Source of the DNA: Candidatus Aerophobota bacterium
GTDB lineage: Bacteria; Aerophobota; Aerophobia; Aerophobales; AE-B3A
Direction of reading: 5' to 3'
NCBI GenBank assembly: GCA_030602105.1
Contig: JAUWAK010000006.1
Location: forward strand, 1 to 19,495
Length of the DNA: 19,495 nt
Below the pieces are notes generated by a model that was given only the letters and a program-made list of their open reading frames with translations, was not told where the DNA came from and did not search any database. Below are positions 13,612 to 19,495 of this stretch, piece after piece; positions within the stretch are counted from its first letter, which is position 1, and the number at the start of each line of letters is the position of its first letter. The position numbers were made by a program, and so were the translations under genes.

Positions 13612-14061
13612 ATGAAAGAAGGCCAGACGGTGGATACCGAGAAGGCAGGATGGGAGCCTAGAATTATCGCATTTCTCTGTAATTGGTGTAGTTACGCAGG
13701 GGCTGATCTAGCCGGCATCAGCAGGTTGCAGTATCCCCCAAATGTTCGAGTTATCCGGGTCCCTTGTTCGGGAAGGGTGAATCCCTACTTTATTATCAAG
13801 AGCCTTCAGCACGGTGTGGACGGGGTACTTGTCTCCGGATGTCATCCTGGAGATTGTCATTATATCAATGGTAATTTAGTTGCCCGAAGAAGATTTGCCA
13901 TCTTTAAGAGTATCCTGGAATTTATGGGGGTTGAAAAAGGAAGGGTCCAATTTAGTTGGATATCGGCCGCAGAAGGAGAACGATTTTCTCAGGTGATAAA
14001 AGAGGTTACTGAAGAGATAAAGGCCCTTGGTCCAGGCAAGAGATTTGTGAAAGAGATTTAA
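13612..14061 (+). CDS. mvhD: MvhD/FrhD-type [2Fe-2S] electron-transfer subunit
   Basis: MvhD links HdrA to a partner oxidoreductase (hydrogenase or formate dehydrogenase in methanogens). The 149-residue protein shows the family pattern: IIAFLCNWCSYAGADLAG (C23, C26), RVIRVPCSGRVNPYFI (C52), and VSGCHPGDCHYINGN (C77, C82), five cysteines in all. The C-terminal half has ARRRFAIFKSILEFMG and RVQFSWISAAEGERF. GAGGTG (13599-13604) precedes the ATG by seven bases. It follows the HdrA fusion gene after a 37-base gap, and the next gene starts one base after its stop. Here it probably bridges the HdrA part to the FrhB-like or AsrAB-like subunits. Confidence 0.93.
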   Translation: MKEGQTVDTEKAGWEPRIIAFLCNWCSYAGADLAGISRLQYPPNVRVIRVPCSGRVNPYFIIKSLQHGVDGVLVSGCHPGDCHYINGNLVARRRFAIFKSILEFMGVEKGRVQFSWISAAEGERFSQVIKEVTEEIKALGPGKRFVKEI

Positions 14062-14062
14062 A

Positions 14063-15010
14063 GTGCAGGAAAACCAGAAACACTTAAGAGAAGCGGCAGA
14101 GAAACTCTTGAGTGACAAGAAAGTGGATGTAATCATCGGTTATGAAAGGGGAACCTTGCCTCTTCGAACCAGGCCAGTCTTCATCCGAGAACCGGATGAG
14201 ACTAAGAAACTGGTGTGGAACTCGCGATGCGAGAATAACCTTTCCTTCTATCTGAAAACGGCAAAAGGAAAAGTGGGAATCGTAGCTAAAGGTTGCGATG
14301 CCCGCTCAATTGTCGGGCTGATCAAAGAAAGACAGGTTAAGAGGGAAGATATCTTTATTATCGGTGTCCCCTGCCCAGGAATAATTGATAGAAAGAAAAT
14401 TGAAGACACCCTGGAGGGTAGGGACCTTCAGGAAGGTGTCGAGAGTGATAGTCAGGTAATTCTAAAGGGAGAGGGATTTGAAGAGAAGGCAGACAAGGAT
14501 AAGCTTTTACACTCATCGTGTACAACCTGTACGCATAGAAATCCGGTTCTTTATGATACTTTAATTGGGAAGGAGATTCCCGAACCCAAAATGGATGAAT
14601 ATTCTGACGTTGAAGAGTTTTCCTCAAAGAAAGACAATGAGAGATGGACCTATTTCAATGATGAAACCAGCAGATGCATCAGATGCTACGCTTGCCGGAA
14701 TGCTTGTCCATCCTGTTATTGTCCCCAATGTTTTGTTGACCAGAGCTTGCCTACCTGGTTTGGCAGGACTCCTCACCCTTCAGACACGCTCATATTTCAC
14801 ATGATTCGGACTTTGCATACAGCTGGACGCTGTGTTGATTGCGGGACCTGCAGCCGAGTTTGCCCCATGAATGTTGAACTACAAATACTCAACAAGAAGG
14901 CGGAGAAAGACGTGAAGGAACTCTACGGCTACGAAGTGGGGACCAATTTAGAAGAGCTACCCCCAATGGCAACCTTCAAAATTGACGATCCCCAGGAGTT
15001 CATAAAATAG
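14063..15010 (+). CDS. FrhB-like iron-sulfur (flavo)protein with two [4Fe-4S] motifs
   Basis: The 315-residue protein resembles the coenzyme F420 hydrogenase/dehydrogenase beta family and related bacterial subunits located after MvhD. The N-terminal half has KGCDARSIVGLIKE (C78), IIGVPCPGIID (C104) and SSCTTCTHRNP (C153, C156). The second half has a [4Fe-4S] motif CIRCYACRNACP (C205, C208, C211, C215), a striking CYCPQC run (C218, C220, C223), and a second motif CVDCGTCSRVCP (C257, C260, C263, C267). FrhB binds FAD and iron-sulfur clusters; whether F420 is used here is unknown. GTG 14063 begins one base after the mvhD stop, suggesting coupled translation. The ribosome binding site (AAAGAGAT) is weak. 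Confidence 0.85.
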   Translation: MQENQKHLREAAEKLLSDKKVDVIIGYERGTLPLRTRPVFIREPDETKKLVWNSRCENNLSFYLKTAKGKVGIVAKGCDARSIVGLIKERQVKREDIFIIGVPCPGIIDRKKIEDTLEGRDLQEGVESDSQVILKGEGFEEKADKDKLLHSSCTTCTHRNPVLYDTLIGKEIPEPKMDEYSDVEEFSSKKDNERWTYFNDETSRCIRCYACRNACPSCYCPQCFVDQSLPTWFGRTPHPSDTLIFHMIRTLHTAGRCVDCGTCSRVCPMNVELQILNKKAEKDVKELYGYEVGTNLEELPPMATFKIDDPQEFIK

Positions 15011-15065
15011 ACCCCGCTAGCAGCGAATAGAGAAAAAGGCTTCAGGTCTTATCCAAGGAGATAGA

Positions 15066-16085
15066 TTGAAAGGAAAGGTAATCGGAAAAGAGCAATTAGC
15101 TGGATGGCTAGACAATCTGCGCGAAGAGTATGACGTATGGGCTCCGGTGAAAGGGAATGGATTAGTCTCATTTCATCCGATTAATTCGGCAAGTGAAATC
15201 TATTTTGGTTTTCTGAATACCAGAAAAACTCCCAAGGATCTATTCTTTCCCCAAAGTGAGGTACTATTTTCTTTTAGAAGAGGCGAAATGGAAAAAGATA
15301 GAGACACCCTCCTCGAGAAACCCAGAATTATCTTTGCTATTCGACCATGTGACGCTCAGAACTTGGCTCTGCTTGATAAGGTGTTCGACAGTGAAGATTA
15401 CCAGGATCCGTATTATGTTGAGAGAAGGAAGGGAACCCTCCTCTTCGGTATGGCCTGCACTCATCCACAGACTACCTGCTTTTGTACCTCTATGAGAGCT
15501 GGTCCCTTTGAGAAGACCTGCTTGGACTTACTGATTGTGGATTTGGGGAATGATAGGTATTTTGTTGAGGCCGTAACCGAGCAGGGAAAAGATGCAATAG
15601 GCAAGAATAATCTCCTCGAAGATGCTGGGGAAAAAGATACAGAAAGGTTAGCCAAGACCAAAAAAGAGGCTGAGGAAAAGATTAAATCAAAGATAGTGAT
15701 CGAAGGATTAGAAGAGAAGTTAGATAAAATCTTTGATTCCTCTCTGTGGGACCGTGTTCACCAAAGATGTCTTGGCTGCGCCATTTGTACCTATCTTTGC
15801 TCCACCTGTCACTGCTTTGCCCTTCTCGACGAGAAGGTTGATTCCGGAGGTCAGCGAATTCGGAGCTGGGACTCCTGTATGTTCCCGGGATTTACCTTGG
15901 AGGCCTCAGGACACAACCCCAGAATTTCAAACAAGGAAAGGATGAGGCAAAGAGTGATGCACAAATTCAACTACTTCGTGAAAAACTTTGGCCAGACAGC
16001 CTGCGTGGGATGTGGGCGATGTATTCGTAATTGTCCTGTGAACATAGACATAAGAGAGATTATCCAGGAAATAGACAATGAATGA
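15066..16085 (+). CDS. AsrA / sulfhydrogenase beta-like iron-sulfur subunit
   Basis: The 339-residue protein matches the family containing anaerobic sulfite reductase subunit A and the beta subunit of archaeal sulfhydrogenases. These carry electrons between an NAD(P)H-FAD subunit and a catalytic partner. Signatures are RPCDAQNLALLDKVF (C95), GMACTHPQTTCFCTSM (C131, C138, C140), a [4Fe-4S] motif CLGCAICTYLCSTCHC (C235, C238, C241, C245, then C248, C250), SWDSCMFPGFTLEASGHNP, and a second motif CVGCGRCIRNCP (C313, C316, C319, C323). A charged stretch of about 40 residues (about 185-225) sits in the middle. Translation starts at TTG 15066, five bases after AAGGAG. Its 3' end overlaps the next gene by eight bases. 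The usual catalytic partner (AsrC or the NiFe subunits) is not in the window. Confidence 0.87.
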   Translation: MKGKVIGKEQLAGWLDNLREEYDVWAPVKGNGLVSFHPINSASEIYFGFLNTRKTPKDLFFPQSEVLFSFRRGEMEKDRDTLLEKPRIIFAIRPCDAQNLALLDKVFDSEDYQDPYYVERRKGTLLFGMACTHPQTTCFCTSMRAGPFEKTCLDLLIVDLGNDRYFVEAVTEQGKDAIGKNNLLEDAGEKDTERLAKTKKEAEEKIKSKIVIEGLEEKLDKIFDSSLWDRVHQRCLGCAICTYLCSTCHCFALLDEKVDSGGQRIRSWDSCMFPGFTLEASGHNPRISNKERMRQRVMHKFNYFVKNFGQTACVGCGRCIRNCPVNIDIREIIQEIDNE

Positions 16086-16926
16086 TCTTTACCGTCCTAA
16101 GCCGGTCACCATAAGAAAAATTGTGATCGAGAACGAAGCTAAGGATATCAAGACCTTTGAGTTGGTCTTCCTAGACAGAGAAGACAGAGAGAGATTCAAG
16201 TTCACCTGTGGTCAATTTGCCATGCTTTCCGTTCTGGAATCAGGGGAAAGTCCTATTGGAATTGCCTCATCTCCTCTCGACGATGAGTACTTACAGTTTA
16301 CGGTGAAGCGATATCCCACCGGGGTGCTAACTACAGCTCTGCACAACCTGGAAGAGGGAACTCAAATTGGGGTGAGGGGACCGTATGGCAATTTCTACCC
16401 TTTAGAGGCCATGGAAGGCAAAAACGTCCTCATTGTGGGTGGGGGATTCGCTTTTACCACCTTAAGGTCAACTATCAGATACCTGCTTCATGAGAAGAAC
16501 AGATCCCGATTTAAGGACATCACTGTACTCTATGGTGCCCGCAGTCCGGGCGAACTCATTTACAAATCTCAACTGAAGGAGTGGGAGGAAAGAGACGACA
16601 TCAGTATGTACGTCACTGTGGACAAGGGAGACGAAAATTGGAAAGGCCGGGTTGGATTGGTACCAAACGTGCTAAAGGAGGTGGCGCCGAGCTCTAAGAA
16701 TAGCATTGCTCTGGTCTGCGGGCCTCCTATCATGCTAAAGTACACCATGGTGCCGCTACTGGACCTGGGCTTCAGCCCCCAGACAATCGTCACTTCCCTG
16801 GAGCGTCGGATGAGCTGCGGAATTGGTAAATGTGGACGTTGCAATATTAGCAGCAGGTATGTTTGTAAGGATGGGCCGGTCTTTACCTACGCAGAGCTTC
16901 GGGAACTACCGGAGGGAGCTCTGTAG
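16078..16926 (+). CDS. AsrB / sulfhydrogenase gamma-like FAD/NAD(P)H oxidoreductase subunit
   Basis: The 282-residue protein is of the ferredoxin-NADP reductase fold. It exchanges electrons between NAD(P)H and the AsrA-like subunit. The FAD domain has GQFAML and ESPIGIASSP (57-66), in which the usual Arg-x-Tyr-Ser is replaced, as in AsrB-type proteins. The nucleotide domain has VLIVGGGFAFTTLRS (117-131), LYGARSPGELIYK and ALVCGPPIML. The C-terminal [2Fe-2S] motif is SCGIGKCGRCNI with C247, C252, C255 and C263. The ATG overlaps the previous stop. This is the last gene of the operon: 116 bases without a recognisable gene follow, with a weak TCCGAA/TTCGGA hairpin (16969-16998) and no T-run. It gives the complex a second possible NAD(P)H site besides the NuoF-like subunit. 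Confidence 0.9.
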   Translation: MNDLYRPKPVTIRKIVIENEAKDIKTFELVFLDREDRERFKFTCGQFAMLSVLESGESPIGIASSPLDDEYLQFTVKRYPTGVLTTALHNLEEGTQIGVRGPYGNFYPLEAMEGKNVLIVGGGFAFTTLRSTIRYLLHEKNRSRFKDITVLYGARSPGELIYKSQLKEWEERDDISMYVTVDKGDENWKGRVGLVPNVLKEVAPSSKNSIALVCGPPIMLKYTMVPLLDLGFSPQTIVTSLERRMSCGIGKCGRCNISSRYVCKDGPVFTYAELRELPEGAL

Positions 16927-17042
16927 ACTCAAGGAAAGGAGACTAAATTAAGAAAAAGGGGATGATGATCCGAAGGAATCCTCAAAGAGATGTTCGGACA
17001 ATAAGGTGAAAAAGTCTAAGCAATGAATTATAGGTAATACTA

Positions 17043-17444
17043 ATGAGAAAGAGGAATTTGAAATTTGTGGTGGGAGGAGCTATTGTGGCTGTGGCCATAA
17101 TCTATCTGGTCTATAGCGGGATCCAGAAAACAGCTCTTTACTATCTCACGGTGAGTGAGTTTAGGAATAGAGGAGATGAAGCTTATGGAGAAGTGGTAAG
17201 GGTGAACGGAAAAGTATTAGACGGATCCATTCAGTGGAACTCTAAGGAGGGCGCACTCTATTTTACTATCATCGACCAGGAAAACATACTCCCCATAATC
17301 CACAGAGGAGTAGCTCCAGACACCTTCAGGGGTGGGGCCGAGGTAGTAGTTGAAGGAAGGTACACCCCAGAGGATATCTTTGAGGCTGATAAGATTATGG
17401 CTAAATGTCCTTCCAAGTACGAGGCCCAAAAAGATGCAGGATAA
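17043..17444 (+). CDS. ccmE: CcmE-type heme chaperone, Cys variant
   Basis: CcmE holds heme covalently outside the membrane and hands it on for c-type cytochrome assembly. The 133-residue protein has a short basic N-terminus, one transmembrane segment (about 8-26) and the OB-fold domain: YYLTVSEF, VRVNGKVL, TIIDQ, and the strand VEGRYTPEDIFEADKIMAKCPSKY. The heme-attachment site is CPSKY (C122, Y126), so the usual His of HxxxY is Cys. This CxxxY form is known from Desulfovibrio and archaea whose Ccm systems lack some standard parts. AGGTAA lies about seven bases upstream of the ATG. It begins a new unit and overlaps ccmA by 11 bases. Confidence 0.9.
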   Translation: MRKRNLKFVVGGAIVAVAIIYLVYSGIQKTALYYLTVSEFRNRGDEAYGEVVRVNGKVLDGSIQWNSKEGALYFTIIDQENILPIIHRGVAPDTFRGGAEVVVEGRYTPEDIFEADKIMAKCPSKYEAQKDAG

Positions 17445-18168
17445 AAAGCGATCCGGTAAGTCAGAATGTATGGTAGAGGTAAAAGGCATAGGTAAATCTT
17501 TTGGGAACATCGTTGCTTTAGAAGGAATAGATTTAAGGGTGAAAAAAGGAGAATTTCTAACCATTATCGGTCCTAATGGAGCAGGAAAGACTACTCTCAT
17601 CAAGATACTGTCTACTCTGATGAAACCGAGCTCTGGAGAGGGGAGGATAGCTGGGTTCGATCTGAGGGAAGAACAAGAGAGTCTGCGGAAAAACATTGGT
17701 ATGCTGTCTCATCATACTTTTCTTTATGAGAACTTAACCGCTCATGAAAATCTCAAATTCTACGGCGGGCTCTACGAGGTTGAGAATATAGAAAAAGAGA
17801 TCAAAAGAGTCATAGGAGAGGTGGGATTGGAGACTCGTCTTTATGATACGGTTCGCACTTTCTCTCGAGGAATGAAGCAGCGCCTTTCCATTGCCAGATC
17901 CATAATTCACGACCCTTCCCTCCTGCTCCTGGATGAGCCTTACACTGGATTAGACCAATGGTCAGAGAGAAGATTCAAGAATATCTTGAGGAGGTTTCAC
18001 GAGGAGGGAAAGACCATAATTATGACTACCCATAACCTATCTTCTTCTCTTGAGCTTGGTGATAGAGTGATCATACTGAGTTCGGGAAAGATTTTACATG
18101 AGCAAGAAGTATCAAGGATAGACCTCGAGGAACTGGAAAGACTATATCCTGAATCTAGGCAAAGGTGA
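17434..18168 (+). CDS. ccmA: Heme exporter ATP-binding protein CcmA
   Basis: CcmA is the ABC ATPase that, with CcmB, drives release of heme-loaded CcmE. The 244-residue protein has Walker A GPNGAGKT (46-53), a Q-loop region in which HHTFLYENLTAHENLKFYGG is recognisable, signature SRGMKQRLSIAR (144-155), Walker B LLLLDEPYTGLD (163-174) and the switch histidine H200. I chose ATG 17434 because GAGG lies nine bases upstream and it follows the ccmE overlap pattern; an internal ATG at 17470 is an alternative, while the frame upstream to 17350 lies inside ccmE. Only four bases separate it from ccmB, which supports CcmA over a generic ABC ATPase. Confidence 0.9.
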   Translation: MQDKKRSGKSECMVEVKGIGKSFGNIVALEGIDLRVKKGEFLTIIGPNGAGKTTLIKILSTLMKPSSGEGRIAGFDLREEQESLRKNIGMLSHHTFLYENLTAHENLKFYGGLYEVENIEKEIKRVIGEVGLETRLYDTVRTFSRGMKQRLSIARSIIHDPSLLLLDEPYTGLDQWSERRFKNILRRFHEEGKTIIMTTHNLSSSLELGDRVIILSSGKILHEQEVSRIDLEELERLYPESRQR

Positions 18169-18172
18169 GGAT

Positions 18173-18850
18173 ATGAGGTTTCTCAGGAAAGTGTGGCTGA
18201 TTATCTGGAAGGATCTTATGCTAGAGCTTCGAACCAAACAGATCCTTTCCTCAATGTTTGTCTTTACTCTCTTGGTGGTGGTCATATTTAATTTTGCCTT
18301 TCAAGGGGAGACGGCGGATGTCAAAAGATTATCTTCAGGTATCCTCTGGGTGGCTTTTACTTTCGCCGGGATCCTGGGTTTAAGTCGATCTTTTATTTTC
18401 GAGAAAGACGAGCATTGCCTTGAGGGTTTGTTGGTCTCACCTCTCAGTAGAGGATCAATCTATCTGGGTAAGATGCTAGCCAATTTTATCTTTATGGCCA
18501 TAGTCCAGGCTTTCATCTTTCCTATTTTCGCGGTCTTTTTTGATTTTGATATTCTTTATCTCATTCCCAAATTAATTCCCATATTCTTGCTGAGTACGCT
18601 TGGCTTCGCTTCAGTGGGAACTATCCTCTCTGCTATTTCGGTTAACACCAAAACGAGAGAGGTAATGCTACCTATTCTGCTCTTTCCCGTGATGGTGCCG
18701 ATAATAATTTCTGCGGTGAGATCCACAGCTCATATCTTAGACGGGGGATCTTTCATACAAATGGCCTCCTGGCTCAAACTCCTCATCGCCTTTGATGCCA
18801 TTTTCCTGGTAGTCTCTTTTCTAAGCTTCGAATTCGTGGTGGAGGAATAG
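18173..18850 (+). CDS. ccmB: Heme exporter membrane protein CcmB
   Basis: CcmB is the membrane partner of CcmA. The 225-residue protein has the family start WLIIWKDLMLELRTKQILSSMFVF and about six hydrophobic segments (roughly 25-45, 55-73, 98-120, 128-155, 163-183, 197-220). The conserved FIFEKDEHCLEGLLVSPLSRGSIYLGKM motif lies between the second and third, at about 75-102. Length and order agree with the CcmB family. TGAGG at 18167-18171 lies four bases upstream of the ATG. The next gene, a multiheme cytochrome c, starts two bases after its stop. Confidence 0.9.
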   Translation: MRFLRKVWLIIWKDLMLELRTKQILSSMFVFTLLVVVIFNFAFQGETADVKRLSSGILWVAFTFAGILGLSRSFIFEKDEHCLEGLLVSPLSRGSIYLGKMLANFIFMAIVQAFIFPIFAVFFDFDILYLIPKLIPIFLLSTLGFASVGTILSAISVNTKTREVMLPILLFPVMVPIIISAVRSTAHILDGGSFIQMASWLKLLIAFDAIFLVVSFLSFEFVVEE

Positions 18851-18852
18851 AT

Positions 18853-19495
18853 ATGAATCCAATCAAAAGAAGTTTGAATCTCGATGTAATCAGAAAAGCC
18901 ACACAATTCGTTGTTGGAAACTCAAGAATCTTAATGAGAACAAATTGGCGGGATTTTCTAAAAATCAAGAGATGGAAAATCGTGCTTTCTATTGGGATTC
19001 CTGTCTTCATTGGAGTAGTAATTGTAGCGGGCTTGGAGATAACCACTTCGCCTGAGTTTTGTTCTAGCTGTCATAACATGAAACCCTATTATGAGAACTG
19101 GAAGACCTCATCTCATAATGAGGTTAACTGTATTAAGTGTCATGCTGATCCTGGAATAGGGTCTTATCTTAAAACAAAAGCCAATGGTCTGGTAGAGGTG
19201 GCAATATATCTTAGTGGTAATCTTCCCACCACCTATCAGACTGAAGTGAGTGATAAGAGCTGCTTAAGAGAGGGCTGTCACAGCCAGGAGGAACTGAGAG
19301 AGGAAAGACTAGACTTTAAGAAGGGTATCTCCTTTTCGCATGAGAAGCATCTTCAGACTCTTAGGGGTGAATTTAGACTCCGCTGCACCAGCTGTCACTC
19401 TCAGATAGTTCAGACTGAGCACATAAGTATAGGTGAGGGGACCTGTTTTACCTGTCATTTCAAAGGGGAAGAGCTGGGTGAGGATGTGGCTGAGT
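18853..19495 (+). CDS. NapC/NrfH-type membrane-anchored multiheme cytochrome c (partial)
   Basis: The reading frame is open from ATG 18853 to the right edge (214 residues visible). GGAGGAAT upstream overlaps the ccmB end. A positively charged N-terminus of about 40 residues precedes one transmembrane segment (about 42-61). Then come CSSCHNMKP (C70-H74, the NrfH/NapC-type first heme site), CIKCH (93-97), CLREGCH (137-143, an unusual CX4CH), CTSCH (178-182) and CFTCH (198-202). NapC/NrfH proteins take electrons from menaquinol and pass them to periplasmic reductases; they usually carry four hemes, so five or more suggests a NapC-related larger cytochrome. It is cotranscribed with ccmEAB, which would mature it. 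Confidence 0.88.
   Translation, partial: MNPIKRSLNLDVIRKATQFVVGNSRILMRTNWRDFLKIKRWKIVLSIGIPVFIGVVIVAGLEITTSPEFCSSCHNMKPYYENWKTSSHNEVNCIKCHADPGIGSYLKTKANGLVEVAIYLSGNLPTTYQTEVSDKSCLREGCHSQEELREERLDFKKGISFSHEKHLQTLRGEFRLRCTSCHSQIVQTEHISIGEGTCFTCHFKGEELGEDVAE

Noticed and set aside
16969..16998. Terminator at the end of the operon (TCCGAA/TTCGGA hairpin)
   Set aside because: The stem is six pairs with an 18-base loop and no T-run follows.
1..19495. CRISPR arrays, tRNA or rRNA genes, insertion sequences
   Set aside because: No regularly spaced repeats, tRNA or rRNA signatures, transposase genes or terminal inverted repeats were seen on either strand.

Overview
The window comes from an anaerobic bacterium, probably uncultured, of moderate G+C (judged by eye). 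The evidence is a run of oxygen-sensitive iron-sulfur/flavin electron-transfer genes, the NADH sensor Rex, and a c-type cytochrome maturation set with a Cys-type CcmE of the kind described in sulfate reducers and archaea. I cannot assign a phylum from the sequence alone.

Layout. (1) Positions 1-2223 are a loosely packed flank: the start of a leftward membrane-anchored protein, a remnant of a WYL-domain regulator, cysE, a small MerR-type regulator with a Cys-rich tail, and a structured non-coding stretch behind a consensus TTGACA-17-TATAAT promoter. (2) Positions 2224-16926 are one long, tightly coupled rightward operon. It begins with rex, preceded by a Rex-type operator. Then come hdrC, hdrB, an HdrA-N/NuoE fusion, a small thioredoxin-like ferredoxin and a NuoF/HydB-like flavoprotein. 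A five-gene regulatory block follows (DRTGG, CBS-HATPase, DRTGG, PHP, HATPase). The operon ends with a 1076-residue HydA/NuoG-N/HdrA fusion, mvhD, an FrhB-like iron-sulfur protein and two subunits resembling AsrA/AsrB or sulfhydrogenase beta/gamma. (3) Positions 17043-19495 hold ccmE, ccmA, ccmB and the start of a NapC/NrfH-type multiheme cytochrome c.

How the genes fit together. The central operon appears to encode a large soluble flavin-based electron-transfer (probably bifurcating) complex. It has a NADH port (NuoF-like), a second pyridine-nucleotide/FAD port (AsrB-like), an FrhB-like flavin module, an MvhD link and an HdrBC disulfide-reductase arm. The gene set resembles a Rex-controlled bifurcating [FeFe]-hydrogenase operon (NuoE/F-like subunits with DRTGG/PHP/HATPase companions), but no hydrogenase active site is present.

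The most striking feature is that an HdrA flavoprotein appears to be cut right after its first [4Fe-4S] motif. The front half is fused to NuoE; the back half is fused behind the N-terminal iron-sulfur region of a HydA/NuoG-like subunit. The two pieces are about 5 kb apart and would have to rejoin in the assembled complex to form one complete HdrA flavin site.
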